The notes beneath the pieces were generated by a model. It saw only the letters and a program-made list of their open reading frames with translations. It had not been told where the DNA came from and did not search any database. Shown one piece after another: positions 1-10,027 of a stretch of 64,000 nt of DNA; position 1 is the first letter of the stretch, and every line of letters starts with the position of its first letter. The stretch is from Sulfuricella denitrificans skB26 (lineage in GTDB: Bacteria; Pseudomonadota; Gammaproteobacteria; Burkholderiales; Sulfuricellaceae), in the NCBI RefSeq assembly GCF_000297055.2, contig NC_022357.1, forward strand, positions 2,572,501 through 2,636,500. The letters run 5' to 3'. Position numbers and translations under genes: made by a program.

Positions 1-1034
1 TGCTTGAGAACCTGGCTAATTGGCAACCCATCCGTTCCGCCGATGAGCGTAACTTCCGGCATTTCTTCCGGCATCGCGCCTTGCCTGAAACGCGCTTCAA
101 AGTCCACCAAGGCCGCTTCCGCCGCCGCTTTGCTGTGAAAGCGAGTAACGATCTCCTGGGCGAACGTCACTTTGATATCGCGCGGGTTGCGTCCTTCCTC
201 GGTCTCTTTTTTCCATTTGACGACCTGAGTCTGCGGCTGAAACGAAAGTAATTCTATATAGCGCCACATCAAATCATCCGACACGGACAGCAGTTTACCG
301 AACATTTCGTTTGGCGGTTCATGTATGCCTATATAGTTACCCAGCGACTTGGACATCTTCTGCACACCATCCAACCCCTCCAGGATCGGCATGGTCAAAA
401 CAACTTGAGGGGGCTGCCCGTAATGCTTCTGCAGCTCACGCCCAACCAGCAGATTGAATTTCTGGTCGGTCCCGCCCAACTCCACATCCGCCTTCATCGC
501 TACCGAATCGTACCCCTGGATCAGCGGATAAAGGAACTCATGTATAGATATGGATTGGCCGGAGCTGTAGCGCTTATGAAAATCATCGCGCTCCAGCATG
601 CGCGCCACGGTGTGCTTCGCCGCCAGGGCAATCAGATCGGATGCGCTCATTTCGGCCATCCAGCTGGAATTAAACATCACCAGCGTCTTTTCTGGATCAA
701 GAATCTTGAAGATCTGCTGTTCATAGGTGCGCGCATTCTCAATCACGTCATCACGGGTCAACGGCTTGCGAGTCGCGTTCTTGCCGGTAGGGTCACCAAT
801 CATGCCCGTAAAATCGCCGATCAGAAACATGGCCTCGTGCCCCAGCTCCTGAAACTGGCGCAACTTGTTAAGCAGAACGGTATGGCCGAGGTGCAAATCC
901 GGCGCGGTTGGGTCGAATCCCGCCTTGACGCGCAACGACTTACCCGTCGCCAGCTTTTCAACGAGCTCCTGTTCCACCAGCAATTCGTCACACCCTCTTT
1001 TTATCACCTGCAACGCTTCATTAACCTGAGTCAT
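1..1034 (-). CDS. tyrS: Tyrosyl-tRNA synthetase, C-terminal part beyond the window
   Basis: Class I aminoacyl-tRNA synthetase that charges tRNA-Tyr in the cytoplasm. Reading leftward from the ATG at 1032-1034 the frame stays open to the window edge, giving about 344 residues of a protein normally near 400, so only the C-terminal tail-binding (S4-like) part is missing. The ATP-binding signature HLGH is at residues 48-51, inside [13 protein letters not shown], and the second signature KMSKS is at 226-230. It is divergent from the M23 peptidase gene, with 97 bp between the two starts that must hold both promoters. Family assignment is certain; the 3' end cannot be seen. Confidence 0.96.
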   Translation of the reverse strand, partial: MTQVNEALQVIKRGCDELLVEQELVEKLATGKSLRVKAGFDPTAPDLHLGHTVLLNKLRQFQELGHEAMFLIGDFTGMIGDPTGKNATRKPLTRDDVIENARTYEQQIFKILDPEKTLVMFNSSWMAEMSASDLIALAAKHTVARMLERDDFHKRYSSGQSISIHEFLYPLIQGYDSVAMKADVELGGTDQKFNLLVGRELQKHYGQPPQVVLTMPILEGLDGVQKMSKSLGNYIGIHEPPNEMFGKLLSVSDDLMWRYIELLSFQPQTQVVKWKKETEEGRNPRDIKVTFAQEIVTRFHSKAAAEAALVDFEARFRQGAMPEEMPEVTLIGGTDGLPISQVLK

Positions 1035-1131
1035 CTATACCGCCTGCTTAAACAATATGTAATCGATTCGACCTTCACTGATCGTCCATCTTCTGGTAAG
1101 CTTCTGCCCACACTAAACGCTCAGGGAAGTC

Positions 1132-2451
1132 ATGCAAAACAACGAGATCGGTATTTTAGCGCAAAAGCTGTTTGTTCAAGAACGAAAATTAAGCCTGCGC
1201 TGGCTGGTGGCTATTTCCAGCCTGCCATTATTCGGCATAGTCGCCGCCTTCGGTATTGCGCCTGACACACAAACGCGCCAGATTCCCGTTCATACCGTCA
1301 TTGAAAACCTGCAACTTCCCAGTGCCGCCACACCATCCAGCATTTCCGGCAACTTCTGGCACGAGGAAAAAATTCAGCGCGGCGACACGATGTCAGCTCT
1401 GCTGGACCGCCTGAATGTCAATGATGAGGACATCAGCGGATTCATGCAGAGCGCAAGGGACTCAAAAGCCCTGCGTCTACTAATTCCCGGCCGGATAGTC
1501 CGCGCCCAAACCGACTCGGAAGGAAATCTCCTCTCCCTGCAGTACATCAGCAGTAGCGAATCCATGCTGAAGGTAGAGAAACAAGCCGGCGGATTCAAAA
1601 CCAGCGACGACGCGGTGCCGCTCGAATCACGCCTGATGATGAAATCGGCGGAAATCAGAAGCTCATTGTTCGGCGCAACCGATGCCGCCAATATTCCAGA
1701 CAATATCGCCATGCAAATTGCCGATATTTTTTCGTCGGACATCGATTTCCACAGCGACCTGCAAAAAGGGGACAAAGTCACCGTCGTTTACGAGTCGTTC
1801 TACAATAAGGGCGAACTGATCAAGACTGGTCGCGTACTTGCTGCGGAATTCATCAATAGTGGCAAGAGCTATCGTGCGGTTTATTTCCAGGATCACGAAG
1901 GCCGTGGTGGCTATTACACGCCCGAGGGGAAAAACCTGCGCAAGGCATTCCTGCGCTCCCCCCTGGAGTTTTCCCGAATCACCTCAGGATTCACCAACGC
2001 CCGCTTCCATCCGGTACTTAAAACATGGCGCGCCCATAAAGGTGTCGACTACGGCGCACCTACAGGCACCCGCGTTAAAGCGGTAGCAGATGGCACCGTC
2101 GCCTTCATTGGCAAGCAAGGTGGCTATGGCAACCTGCTCATACTGCAACATCAAGGCCAATACAGCACGGCTTATGGCCATCTTTCCGCCTTTGCAAAAG
2201 GCCTGCACAAAGGCAGCAAAGTCAGCCAGGGCGACGTCATCGCTCAAGTCGGCATGACCGGTGTTGCAACTGGTCCTCATCTTCACTACGAATTCCGTGT
2301 GGCGGGTGTACAGCGCAACCCCTTGGGCATTCCCATGCCGACCGCTTTCCCCATCGCTACTCAGTACAAAGCCGATTTCAGCAAGATGGCCGAGAATCTG
2401 TCTATGCGTCTAAACCTGCTGAAGAATACCAATCTGGCGTCACTGGACTAA
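1132..2451 (+). CDS. M23 family murein endopeptidase (MepM-like)
   Basis: Predicted periplasmic zinc endopeptidase that cuts peptidoglycan cross-links. The 439-residue protein has one N-terminal membrane segment at about residues 24-42, an OapA/LysM-like region around 75-125, and a C-terminal LytM domain. Zinc ligands are visible: H302 and D306 in HKGVDYG, and HLH at 383-385 in GPHLHYEFR. This is the full length expected of MepM/YebA-type enzymes. anmK follows 30 bp downstream on the same strand, so wall cleavage and recycling of anhydro-MurNAc are probably co-expressed. Substrate specificity (D,D-endopeptidase) is inferred from the family. Confidence 0.93.
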   Translation: MQNNEIGILAQKLFVQERKLSLRWLVAISSLPLFGIVAAFGIAPDTQTRQIPVHTVIENLQLPSAATPSSISGNFWHEEKIQRGDTMSALLDRLNVNDEDISGFMQSARDSKALRLLIPGRIVRAQTDSEGNLLSLQYISSSESMLKVEKQAGGFKTSDDAVPLESRLMMKSAEIRSSLFGATDAANIPDNIAMQIADIFSSDIDFHSDLQKGDKVTVVYESFYNKGELIKTGRVLAAEFINSGKSYRAVYFQDHEGRGGYYTPEGKNLRKAFLRSPLEFSRITSGFTNARFHPVLKTWRAHKGVDYGAPTGTRVKAVADGTVAFIGKQGGYGNLLILQHQGQYSTAYGHLSAFAKGLHKGSKVSQGDVIAQVGMTGVATGPHLHYEFRVAGVQRNPLGIPMPTAFPIATQYKADFSKMAENLSMRLNLLKNTNLASLD

Positions 2452-2481
2452 CTACCCATTTGAATCATTTGGCTGGCCGCT

Positions 2482-3591
2482 TTGAACCCACCTTTCAGTG
2501 CGCCGGAGCATTATGTCGGACTCATGTCCGGCACCAGTCTTGACGGTATTGACGCAGTTCTGGCTGACTTCGAAAACAATACCTGCAAGCTTCTGCACAG
2601 CCAGTTCATCCCTTTCGACGAAGCACTGCGTGTTGAACTGCTCGCGCTAAACAGCCCTGGACCAAACGAACTCGAGCGTGCGGCTCTGGCGGCAAACGAG
2701 CTGTCTCGCCGCTATGCAGCAGCAATCCAGGCATTGTTAGGGAAAGCGGAAATCCAGGCAACGAAAGTGAAGGCCATCGGCTGCCACGGACAAACCGTGC
2801 GCCACCGCCCCGACCTCGGATTCACCATTCAGCTCGCAAATCCGGCGTTACTGGCCGAACTGACCAACATCGTCGTGGTCGCCGACTTCAGGAGCCGCGA
2901 TATCGCTGCCGGCGGGCAGGGCGCACCGCTAGTACCAGCATTTCATGCTGCATTGTTTAGCCATCCAGAACACCACCGTGTCATCGTCAACATTGGTGGC
3001 ATCAGCAATCTGACCAGCCTGCCGCCCCGCGGGAGCGTACTCGGTTTCGACTGCGGACCTGGCAATCTCTTGCTGGATGCATGGACTGCTCTGCACCTGG
3101 GCCAGCCCTATGACAAGGATGGCGCATGGGCAGCAAGTGGTCATCCCATCCCGGAATTGCTGCGGCAACTCCTCACCGAACCGTTCTTTGCCGCGCCCCC
3201 ACCCAAAAGCACCGGTCGCGACTTGTTCAATCTGCATTGGCTGGAACATTTTCTTTCACCCGATTTTGCCCCAGCCGACGTTCAGGCCACCCTACTTGAA
3301 CTGACCGTAAAAGGGATTGCCAGTGCCATTCTGGATCATTGCGGTGAAGCCAGCGAGGTCTACCTGTGTGGAGGAGGCGCCCATAACGGGGCACTGGTGC
3401 GAAGACTGAAACAAGCCCTGCCCAACGTGAACATCGCACCAACCGATGACCTGGGTGTGAACGCAGACTGGGTGGAGGCCTTTGCCTTTGCCTGGCTCGC
3501 TAGGCAGACTCTTAATGGGAATGCCGGCAACCTGCCGGAAGTGACGGGAGCAAAAGGTGCGCGCGTCCTCGGCGCAATTTACCCGGCTTGA
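2482..3591 (+). CDS. anmK: Anhydro-N-acetylmuramic acid kinase
   Basis: Phosphorylates and hydrolyses 1,6-anhydro-MurNAc released by lytic transglycosylases, giving MurNAc-6-phosphate for cell-wall recycling. The 369-residue protein shows the family's ATP-binding start GLMSGTSLDGIDAVL, the catalytic region GCHGQTVRH and the C-terminal LCGGGAHN motif. The start used is TTG at 2482; the first ATG (within LMSGTS) would cut the nucleotide-binding strand, so TTG is preferred. It follows the M23 peptidase by 30 bp and ends in a strong terminator. See also amgK and murU at 41.8-43.6 kb, which belong to the alternative recycling route. Confidence 0.95.
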   Translation: MNPPFSAPEHYVGLMSGTSLDGIDAVLADFENNTCKLLHSQFIPFDEALRVELLALNSPGPNELERAALAANELSRRYAAAIQALLGKAEIQATKVKAIGCHGQTVRHRPDLGFTIQLANPALLAELTNIVVVADFRSRDIAAGGQGAPLVPAFHAALFSHPEHHRVIVNIGGISNLTSLPPRGSVLGFDCGPGNLLLDAWTALHLGQPYDKDGAWAASGHPIPELLRQLLTEPFFAAPPPKSTGRDLFNLHWLEHFLSPDFAPADVQATLLELTVKGIASAILDHCGEASEVYLCGGGAHNGALVRRLKQALPNVNIAPTDDLGVNADWVEAFAFAWLARQTLNGNAGNLPEVTGAKGARVLGAIYPA

Positions 3592-3593
3592 TA

Positions 3594-3625
3594 AAGAAAA
3601 AAGGGGCGTAAGCCCCTTTTTTCTT
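3594..3625. terminator. Bidirectional intrinsic terminator between anmK and erpA
   Basis: A perfect 14-bp stem (AAGAAAAAAGGGGC with its complement) closes a GTAA loop, with A-tract and T-tract on either side. It lies between the converging ends of anmK and erpA and can stop transcription from both directions. Confidence 0.92.
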
Positions 3626-3643
3626 GCCTGAATAACGAACGGC

Positions 3644-3994
3644 TTACGCTGAAAAAGACGATCCGCAACCGCAGGTGGTAGTGGCATTCGGGTTCTTGAT
3701 CACAAACTGCGAACCCTGCAACCCTTCCTGATAATCGATTTCAGAGCCCGCCAGATACTGGAAGCTCATCGGATCGATCAAAAGAGCAACGCCATTCTTC
3801 TCCACCGTGGTGTCATCTTCATTGGTCGTCTCATCGAAGGTAAAACCATACTGGAAGCCGGAACACCCCCCGCCGCTAACGAACACGCGCAGCTTCAGAC
3901 CCGGAATACCTTCCTCGTCGATCAGCTGTTTCACCTTGGCCGCCGCGCTGTCGGTAAAGTTCAGCGGGCTAGGCATTTCAGTCACTGCATTCAT
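3644..3994 (-). CDS. erpA: Iron-sulfur cluster insertion protein ErpA
   Basis: A-type carrier that delivers Fe-S clusters to apoproteins. The 116-residue protein has the three cluster-binding cysteines in [11 protein letters not shown] and CGCGSSF at the C terminus, the usual A-type spacing. The start is the ATG at 3992-3994 because AAGGAG lies 8 nt upstream; an upstream in-frame ATG would add 11 unconserved residues. It is the last gene of the leftward set argC, DUF6776, bactofilin, erpA. It could be confused with IscA, but the length and [11 protein letters not shown] start favour ErpA. Confidence 0.94.
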   Translation of the reverse strand: MNAVTEMPSPLNFTDSAAAKVKQLIDEEGIPGLKLRVFVSGGGCSGFQYGFTFDETTNEDDTTVEKNGVALLIDPMSFQYLAGSEIDYQEGLQGSQFVIKNPNATTTCGCGSSFSA

Positions 3995-4050
3995 TCTGTA
4001 TCTCCTTAAAAAACTACTGCAACTCATTATCCTATAGTTGAGTTATTTAG

Positions 4051-4461
4051 TCAATTACTCGTAACTGGCTGAACTTCCACCTGTTGCATGGCGGCACCTT
4101 CCTGATGCACCAATTTTCCTTCTACAATCGCCCCGACATGCATCTCCAAGGTCTTGTAGAACACATCACCTGTGACACGGGATTTCGATTGCAGTTCCAC
4201 GTATTCTTGCGCCTGCACGGGACCCACCACGGTGCCATTAATCACCACATGCGACACGTGAATCACTCCCTCGATTCGAGCCTGCTCACTCAGCACCAGC
4301 GTACTGGGCTGGTCACCCGTCTCGCCAACATTTCCCTTGATAGTGCCATCCACCCTCAAGCCGCCACTGAAGAACACGTTGCCCTCAATTTTCGTACCGA
4401 CACCAATTAATGAATCAATTCGGTTTTGCGGTCTGCTGCGTTTATTTTTTCCGAAAAACAT
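4051..4461 (-). CDS. Bactofilin family cytoskeletal protein
   Basis: Bactofilins polymerise without nucleotide into filaments that recruit wall enzymes or position chromosomes. The 136-residue protein has the glycine-punctuated beta-helix repeat of the family (IEGNVFFSGGLRVDGTIKGNV, read in two parts), short unstructured ends, and no signal peptide. A good ribosome site, GAGGATAGCTG, precedes the ATG. It lies 9 bp after the DUF6776 gene and before erpA; pairing of a bactofilin with DUF6776 is common in betaproteobacteria, and a role in cell shape is inferred. Confidence 0.92.
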   Translation of the reverse strand: MFFGKNKRSRPQNRIDSLIGVGTKIEGNVFFSGGLRVDGTIKGNVGETGDQPSTLVLSEQARIEGVIHVSHVVINGTVVGPVQAQEYVELQSKSRVTGDVFYKTLEMHVGAIVEGKLVHQEGAAMQQVEVQPVTSN

Positions 4462-4470
4462 CAGCTATCC

Positions 4471-5217
4471 TCATGATAAATTGACGGCTTGCATCAGCTT
4501 CGGCTGCACAGCACCGTTTTCGAACACACGTATCTGGACTTTTTTTACTTGCGCAGTGGGCTCAACATGAAAGACACCCTCCAACCGCTGGTAAAACTTG
4601 AAATTCAAATTATAGGATCGTGCCTCTGCTTCCTTCACGGAAGGAATCGTCATGACCAGCTTTTCCCCCCCTCGGGTAAAACTGACCAGAAATTGCACTT
4701 TACCCTGAAATTCGCGCTCCCTTTGCCCACCCTGCAACAGCAACAACCTGTAGCGATACTCGCCCGGCATGGTGTTTTCGACCTTGAAACGGTAGATACT
4801 GAGATCACCGTCACTCTTGTCGGAGGACATTTGCTTGCGGAAGAAGGTCAAATCCTCCTTCAATTGAGCATTCTCATCCTGCAACGTCTTGACGGTTTTG
4901 GCAAGATCATTCTGCGTCTCCTGCTCGATCTGCATCTTTCGATCGCTTTGCGCCCCATCTGAACGCAGACTGGCGTTTTCACGCTCCAGCGATCCAAGTT
5001 TCTCACGCAAGCGCTGCAACTCGTCCACTGTTGCGCCGCGATCCAGGCCCGTAAAGCGCGCCCCTGCATTGTAAAACAGCCAGGACAACGCTATTCCAGC
5101 GACCAGCAGAATCACCACCATCAACGGCAAGCGCCAGTACCAAGCCACATGCCGACGAACCGCCAAAGGGGCCGCCGCTATGCCGAAACGGTGCTTCAGC
5201 CTGCGATCCAGCCTCAT
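4471..5217 (-). CDS. DUF6776 family membrane protein, coiled-coil
   Basis: Function unknown. The 248-residue protein has a basic N terminus, one membrane segment at about residues 27-50 ([22 protein letters not shown], given as a span), then a long coiled coil from about 62 to 130 rich in Q, E, L and K, and a C-terminal beta-rich domain. The topology predicts a bitopic protein with a periplasmic coiled coil and beta domain. Its ATG overlaps the argC stop (ATGA), so it is translationally coupled. With the bactofilin next door, a role in envelope organisation is a reasonable inference. Confidence 0.85.
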   Translation of the reverse strand: MRLDRRLKHRFGIAAAPLAVRRHVAWYWRLPLMVVILLVAGIALSWLFYNAGARFTGLDRGATVDELQRLREKLGSLERENASLRSDGAQSDRKMQIEQETQNDLAKTVKTLQDENAQLKEDLTFFRKQMSSDKSDGDLSIYRFKVENTMPGEYRYRLLLLQGGQREREFQGKVQFLVSFTRGGEKLVMTIPSVKEAEARSYNLNFKFYQRLEGVFHVEPTAQVKKVQIRVFENGAVQPKLMQAVNLS

Positions 5218-6242
5218 GGCAGCAGCGGAATCTGCTCCAAGCCCTTATTTTCGGGCAAATCAAACAGCAAGTTCATATTTTGCACTGCTTGTCCGGCAGC
5301 GCCTTTGGTCAGATTGTCGATGACAGACAGCACCACGGCGACATCACCGCCCTGCGGCCGATGCACGGCAATTCGGCAGAAGTTGCCGCCGCGCACCGAA
5401 CGTGTCTCTGGATGCGCTCCAGCAGGAAGCACATCGACGAAATATTCATTGGCATAACGCTTTTCATAAAGCGCCTGCAAATCCACTTCGGCAGTCAGGC
5501 GCACATACAGCGTGGCGTGAATGCCACGAATCAGCGGCGTCAGGTGCGGCACGAAAGTCAGTTGCACCGGCTTGCCCGCTACGAGCGTGAGCCCTTGGCT
5601 AATCTCCGGCAGATGGCGATGCCCCGCCACGGCATAGGCTTTGAAGTTGTCAGCAGCTTCGCTGAACAGGGCGCCCACCTCAGCCTTGCGACCCGCGCCG
5701 GATACCCCTGACTTGCAATCAGCCACTAGATGGCCAAGATCCGCCACACCCGCCTCGATCAGGGGGAGAAAACCCAACTGCGCCGCAGTCGGATAACAGC
5801 CGGGGTTGGCGATCAAACGCGCCTTCCTGATATGCTCACGGTTAAGTTCAGGCAGGCCGTACACGGCTTCGGCAATCAGGTCAGGGCAGGCATGCGGCAT
5901 GCCGTACCACTTTTCCCACAACGCCACGTCCTTGATGCGAAAATCCGCCGCCAGGTCGATGACGCGCACGCCAGCGTCGAGCAATTCGCGCGTTTGCTGC
6001 ATGGCGATGCCATTAGGCGTTGCAAAAAACACCACGTCGCAGGATTTCAGCGGCGCATCGACCGGGTCGACAAACTTCAGTCCCACCCTGCCGCGCAGAT
6101 TGGGAAACATGTCGCTCACCGCCATTCCCGCTTCCTTGCGCGAGGTGATCGCCACCAACTCGACATCCGGATGCTGCGCAAGCAGGCGCAGCAACTCCAC
6201 TCCGGTATACCCTGTACCCCCAACGATCCCGACTTTAACCAT
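5214..6242 (-). CDS. argC: N-acetyl-gamma-glutamyl-phosphate reductase
   Basis: NADPH-dependent third step of arginine synthesis, converting N-acetylglutamyl phosphate to the semialdehyde. The 342-residue protein starts [14 protein letters not shown] with the nucleotide-binding loop and has the catalytic cysteine C149 in [10 protein letters not shown]. The ATG at 6240-6242 is chosen because the conserved fold begins there; the frame extends 21 codons upstream without conserved sequence. It follows a terminator after rpsI, so it probably has its own promoter, and its stop overlaps the next start. Confidence 0.96.
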   Translation of the reverse strand: MVKVGIVGGTGYTGVELLRLLAQHPDVELVAITSRKEAGMAVSDMFPNLRGRVGLKFVDPVDAPLKSCDVVFFATPNGIAMQQTRELLDAGVRVIDLAADFRIKDVALWEKWYGMPHACPDLIAEAVYGLPELNREHIRKARLIANPGCYPTAAQLGFLPLIEAGVADLGHLVADCKSGVSGAGRKAEVGALFSEAADNFKAYAVAGHRHLPEISQGLTLVAGKPVQLTFVPHLTPLIRGIHATLYVRLTAEVDLQALYEKRYANEYFVDVLPAGAHPETRSVRGGNFCRIAVHRPQGGDVAVVLSVIDNLTKGAAGQAVQNMNLLFDLPENKGLEQIPLLP

Positions 6243-6320
6243 ATTGATCAATATCCCAATGTTGAATTTATCGACAATAATAACCCTGTTGCCTCTGGAC
6301 AACAATTACCGACAGGCAAC

Positions 6321-6348
6321 AAAAAAGCCGCCAAAGGGCGGCTTTTTT
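6321..6348 (-). terminator. Intrinsic terminator after rpsI
   Basis: AAAAAAGCCGCC, a short AAAG loop, then GGCGGCTTTTTT form a GC stem with flanking A and T runs, 16 bp after the rpsI stop. On the minus strand it ends the rplM-rpsI transcript before argC. Confidence 0.9.
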
Positions 6349-6364
6349 GTGATTGCAGCAGCGA

Positions 6365-6757
6365 TTAACGCTTGGAGAACTGCTTGGCGCGGCGAGCTTT
6401 ACGCAGACCGACTTTTTTCCGTTCGACTTCGCGTGCATCACGAGTCACCAGACCTGCAGCACTCAGGGTAGGCTTCAGTGCCGCATCGTAATCGATCAGG
6501 GCACGCGTAATGCCGTGACGCACGGCACCAGCCTGGCCAGATTCGCCGCCGCCATGGACGTTGATCATAATATCGAACGTGCCTTGATGGCTAGTCAATT
6601 CCAGCGGCTGACGCACAACCATGCGGCCAGTTTCGCGAGAAAAGAAAATATCCACAGGTTTGTCGTTGACGATAATGTCGCCTTTGCCTGGCTTCAGAAA
6701 CACGCGTGCAACAGAAGACTTGCGCCGTCCAGTGCCGTAGTAGTAGGTGCCGATCAT
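6365..6757 (-). CDS. rpsI: Small ribosomal subunit protein S9
   Basis: Component of the 30S head whose C-terminal tail reaches the P-site tRNA. The 130-residue protein has the family features: [15 protein letters not shown] at the start, [15 protein letters not shown] in the centre and the basic C terminus ending [17 protein letters not shown]. It lies 9 bp downstream of rplM, the universal order. Length and sequence are standard. Confidence 0.98.
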   Translation of the reverse strand: MIGTYYYGTGRRKSSVARVFLKPGKGDIIVNDKPVDIFFSRETGRMVVRQPLELTSHQGTFDIMINVHGGGESGQAGAVRHGITRALIDYDAALKPTLSAAGLVTRDAREVERKKVGLRKARRAKQFSKR

Positions 6758-6766
6758 GATAATCCC

Positions 6767-7195
6767 TTAAATTTCGAGTACTTTGGGTTGCTGCGCGCTG
6801 TGCATGTGCTGCGCGCCTTTGTAAACTTTCAGCTTACGGAACATGGCGAAGCCCAGCGGGCCTTTCGGCAACATGCCCTTGACCGCTTTTTCCAGTGGAC
6901 GCTCCGGGAAACGGGCGTGCATCTTGGCGAAAGTGGTGCTGATAATACCGCCGGGATAGCCGGTATGGCGATGGTACACCTTACCTTCGGCCTTGTTGCC
7001 GGTAACGCGCAGCTTGTCCACGTTGATCACCACGATATAATCGCCGGTATCCACGTGCGGGGTATACTCAGGCTTATGCTTGCCGCGAAGACGCGATGCG
7101 ATCTCGCTGGCCAAACGGCCCAAAACTTTGTCGGTGGCATCCACCACGTACCAATCACGTTTTACTTCGTGATCTTTTGCAGAAAAGGTTTTCAT
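6767..7195 (-). CDS. rplM: Large ribosomal subunit protein L13
   Basis: Early-assembling 50S protein. The 142-residue protein starts [20 protein letters not shown] and contains [11 protein letters not shown] and YPGG motifs of L13; 142 residues is the standard bacterial length. The ATG at 7193-7195 is chosen over a TTG two codons upstream on conservation. First gene of the rplM-rpsI operon; the 130 bp upstream, shared with the divergent OsmC-family gene, must hold its promoter. Confidence 0.98.
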   Translation of the reverse strand: MKTFSAKDHEVKRDWYVVDATDKVLGRLASEIASRLRGKHKPEYTPHVDTGDYIVVINVDKLRVTGNKAEGKVYHRHTGYPGGIISTTFAKMHARFPERPLEKAVKGMLPKGPLGFAMFRKLKVYKGAQHMHSAQQPKVLEI

Positions 7196-7326
7196 GCACA
7201 AATTCCGGTTGCTGTATCAGAGAAAGACGCGCATTTTATGTCAATAACGCAGCCGCTGTCAAACGTTTGTCACTATTGCAGTGCTATAATTTCGCGGCTT
7301 ACAAAACTGACAAAAGAGGAAATCTC

Positions 7327-7743
7327 ATGCAGGCACGGGTTAAATGGGTGGAAGACGCCAGCTTTCTCGGCATTACCGACAGCAACCACGCAGTCCTGAT
7401 GGACGGGCCACCCGATGCTGGTGGACGCAACCTCGGGCCGCGTCCGATGGAAATGTTGCTGCTCGGCGCCGGCGGTTGCACGGCTTTCGACGTCGTGGCG
7501 ATCCTGAAAAAAAGCCGTCAAGCCGTCAGCGGTTGCGAAGTTACTATCCAAGCCGAGCGCGCCGACAAGGAACCCAAGGTGTTCACCAAGATGCATTTTC
7601 ATTTCACGGTGCGCGGCAAGGGTGTCAAACCGGAGCAAGTAGAAAAGGCCATCAAGCTGTCAGCGGAGAAATACTGCTCAGCTTCGATCATGCTCGGCAA
7701 AACCGCCGAGATGACGCACGATTTCGAGATCGTTGAAGAGTAA
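7327..7743 (+). CDS. OsmC family protein (YhfA-like)
   Basis: The 138-residue protein belongs to the OsmC/Ohr fold, mostly small thiol peroxidases or relatives. The N-terminal strand MQARVKWVEDASF, the helix GPRPMEMLLLGAGGCTAFDVV with one cysteine, and a second cysteine in SAEKYCSASIML are visible, which fits the YhfA subgroup better than Ohr. The ATG at 7327 has AGAGGA upstream. The reading frame extends further 5' but only through the promoter region shared with rplM. The biochemical role of this subgroup is not settled. Confidence 0.88.
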   Translation: MQARVKWVEDASFLGITDSNHAVLMDGPPDAGGRNLGPRPMEMLLLGAGGCTAFDVVAILKKSRQAVSGCEVTIQAERADKEPKVFTKMHFHFTVRGKGVKPEQVEKAIKLSAEKYCSASIMLGKTAEMTHDFEIVEE

Positions 7744-7750
7744 AAAACCT

Positions 7751-7871
7751 TTCACCGCAGAGGCGCGGAGGCGCAGAGGCAAACGAAACCCCAATGCCCG
7801 TAAAAAATGACTTTGGTGAATTTTACCTTGTTTTAAAGGGTTTCTCTGCGCCTCTGCGCCTCTGCGGTTAA
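7751..7871. repeat. Long inverted repeat built of CGCAGAGG units (family A, copy 1)
   Basis: The left arm 7751-7779 carries three near-identical 8-nt CGCAGAGG units and the right arm 7843-7871 their complement, ending in GCGGTTAA. It fills the gap between the converging OsmC and coq7 genes. Related copies are at 11756-11844, 12838-12915 and 17457-17537. It may act as a transcription terminator or be a non-autonomous mobile palindrome. Confidence 0.85.
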
Positions 7872-7874
7872 TCT

Positions 7875-8501
7875 TTAAACTCTGAAAGTAGTAGCCGTCA
7901 TCATCCTGGCGGAAAGCTTCATCACCAGCTTCACAGGCGCGGGCAACTCTGCGCCGCCATGCTCCAGCGCCGTGGTGGCATGCCTGGCCTCATCCTCTTT
8001 CATCTGCTCGACCACCGCACGGCTTTTTTCATCACTAGCGGGCAGGCGCTGCAAGTGGTCGTCAAGATGGCGAACCACCTGCCGCTCCGTTTCGGCCAGA
8101 AAACCCAGATTCCATTTGTCACCCAACGCGCCGGCCAACGCGCCAATCGCCAGCGAACCGGTATACCAGGCGGGGTTAAGCAGACTTTTGCGTCCGCCAA
8201 GATCATTGATGCGGCTTTCGCACCAGTTCAGGTGCTCGGTTTCCTCGCTGGCCGCCTCTTTCAGCGCCTGCTGAATTTCAGGCCTGCGCGCCGTCAGCGC
8301 CTGCCCCTGATAAAGCGCCTGCGCGCAGATCTCGCCGCTGTGGTTCACGCGCATCAGCGCCCCCGCCAGGCGTTTTTCTTCCTCGCCCATCTCAGCTTCA
8401 GCCAGGCTCTTCCCTGGTAACGGACGTGAAGTTCGCGCGGGGGCAAGCAAAGTGCGCAAGCCTTTGTCGAATTCCACAATCAAGTCATCAATTTTTATCA
8501 T
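7875..8501 (-). CDS. coq7: Demethoxyubiquinone hydroxylase Coq7
   Basis: Di-iron hydroxylase for the penultimate step of ubiquinone synthesis, acting at the inner membrane. The 208-residue protein has the expected carboxylate and histidine ligands: E57 in [10 protein letters not shown]87 and H90 in EETEHLNWC, and the C-terminal pair in [10 protein letters not shown]. It takes the place of UbiF, as in many betaproteobacteria. Its start overlaps the end of the upstream GlcF-like gene by 14 bp, so the two are likely co-transcribed. Confidence 0.95.
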   Translation of the reverse strand: MIKIDDLIVEFDKGLRTLLAPARTSRPLPGKSLAEAEMGEEEKRLAGALMRVNHSGEICAQALYQGQALTARRPEIQQALKEAASEETEHLNWCESRINDLGGRKSLLNPAWYTGSLAIGALAGALGDKWNLGFLAETERQVVRHLDDHLQRLPASDEKSRAVVEQMKEDEARHATTALEHGGAELPAPVKLVMKLSARMMTATTFRV

Positions 8502-9741
8502 TTACGAACCCCATTTGTCGGGCCAACAAAGTTACTGGATGAACCACTTCAAGCTCTACTCCCACCGCCTTCAAGCCTGCAGCCAGATGCATGGCGCAGC
8601 CGATGTTGGAGGTTGCCAAAATCCGCGCGCCACTGGCCTTTACTGCCTCTATTTTATCCGCAAGCAAGCTTGCCGCCATAGCAGGCTGAGTCAGAAAATA
8701 AGTCCCTGCCGCACCGCAACACTGGTCGTTCCCCGCCAAGGGCACAACCTCCGCTCCAGGAATCCGATGTAACAGATCATAAGGCTTGCCCTGGCAATGC
8801 AGCACATTTCGCATCAAACACGGCTCGTGTACCGCCACCTTTTCAGACAGCGGCTCGATACCAACCGATTCCCAACCTTCCACCTCGCCCAGGAACTCGC
8901 TGATATCCTTCACCCTGCACGCAAATTCCGGCGGATAGCTTTTCAATGCCGTGCCGCAACCGGTCGCGGTTGAAATCACGGCCTCCAAATTCATCCCCGC
9001 AAATACCAGGAGATTCTGCTCCTCGAATGCGCGCACCTTCTCCGGTTCGCCCAGACCGGCATGCATGGCACCGCAACACCCCTGCCGGGACGGCACATGC
9101 ACAGTATAGCCCAAGCGGTTAAGCACAAAAATCGAGGCCGAGAGGGTTTCGACGTCTAACACCCTGGCCACACAACCGAGAAACAGCCCCACCTCGCCGC
9201 GCGCCTTGCCTACGACCGGATAAACTGCTTTCCAGACAGGCTGAGATCGCAATGGTGGTAGCTGAGTCGCGATCCGCACCAGGCTATATCGCGACAACCA
9301 GCCTGCCTTGCCCGCCATAGCCTGCCAGGTACGCAACGCACCACCCACCAGACGCAACATGGCAGGCTTCGTCGCCAAGCCATCCATCAGCACGCGCCTA
9401 CCTATCCACTGCCACAGGCTGTGCTGGCGAGTTTTTTCCACAACCCCCCGGACTCCGTTGATCAAACGCCCGTATTCCACATTATTCGGACAGACCTTCT
9501 CGCAGGCCCGACAGGCAAGACATAGATCGATATGCGCCTGAAACCGTTCATTTGCTGGAATACGTCCCTCCAGCACACCCTGCATCAGCACAATCCGCCC
9601 GCGTGGCGAATCCGCCTCGCTCAGCGTCTTACGATAAGTAGGGCAGTGCGGCAGGCACAGACCGCATGAAACGCAGTGCGCAGCTACATCGGCTAACGGA
9701 TCAGGCGATTTTCTTTGAAGAGGCGAAATGGGAACACTCAT
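8488..9741 (-). CDS. Iron-sulfur binding protein, glycolate oxidase GlcF-like
   Basis: Electron-transfer protein of the GlcF/LutA/HdrD type. The 417-residue protein has two 4Fe-4S motifs, [12 protein letters not shown] (about residues 22-33) and [12 protein letters not shown], then two cysteine-rich CCG domains ([10 protein letters not shown] and [10 protein letters not shown]). It would normally partner a flavoprotein such as GlcD/GlcE, but none is present in this window, so the substrate (glycolate, lactate or other) is open. The ATG at 9739-9741 is the start that keeps the ferredoxin domain N-terminal; upstream codons run into the toxin gene. It follows yoeB by 31 bp and overlaps coq7. Confidence 0.9.
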   Translation of the reverse strand: MSVPISPLQRKSPDPLADVAAHCVSCGLCLPHCPTYRKTLSEADSPRGRIVLMQGVLEGRIPANERFQAHIDLCLACRACEKVCPNNVEYGRLINGVRGVVEKTRQHSLWQWIGRRVLMDGLATKPAMLRLVGGALRTWQAMAGKAGWLSRYSLVRIATQLPPLRSQPVWKAVYPVVGKARGEVGLFLGCVARVLDVETLSASIFVLNRLGYTVHVPSRQGCCGAMHAGLGEPEKVRAFEEQNLLVFAGMNLEAVISTATGCGTALKSYPPEFACRVKDISEFLGEVEGWESVGIEPLSEKVAVHEPCLMRNVLHCQGKPYDLLHRIPGAEVVPLAGNDQCCGAAGTYFLTQPAMAASLLADKIEAVKASGARILATSNIGCAMHLAAGLKAVGVELEVVHPVTLLARQMGFVNDKN

Positions 9742-9772
9742 AGACAGGGCGAGAACCGTTTGTGGCACAGCT

Positions 9773-10027
9773 TTAATAATGATAACGACAGGCAAGCAGA
9801 TGCAGCACATCCGCTTCGATCCGATAAACCAGCCTATGCTCGTCGTCAATCCGACGACTCCAGCAACCCGAAAGATCGAAGCGCAGCCCTTCCGGCTTAC
9901 CGATACCTTCAAAGGGAGAGCGTTGAATATCTCGTATCAGCGCATTGATGCGCTTTAACTTCCTGGGATCGGCTTGCAACCAGTAGCCGTAATCTTCCCA
10001 GGCATGTGGGTGAAACAGGATTTTCAT
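9773..10027 (-). CDS. yoeB: YoeB-type mRNA interferase toxin
   Basis: Small RelE-superfamily toxin that cleaves mRNA at the ribosomal A site. The 84-residue protein shows the Txe/YoeB pattern: FHPHAWEDYGYW at the N terminus, INALIRDIQRSPFEGIGKPE in the centre, and the catalytic C terminus with WSRRIDDEHRLVYRI and ACRYHY. The conserved E in FEGIGKPE and the H near the C terminus are intact, so it is probably active. Its start overlaps the yefM stop by 4 bp. Confidence 0.94.
   Translation of the reverse strand: MKILFHPHAWEDYGYWLQADPRKLKRINALIRDIQRSPFEGIGKPEGLRFDLSGCWSRRIDDEHRLVYRIEADVLHLLACRYHY

Noticed and set aside
321-1265. 314-codon plus-strand frame over tyrS
   Set aside because: The minus strand has HLGH and KMSKS in order at the right distance, so tyrS is the real gene.
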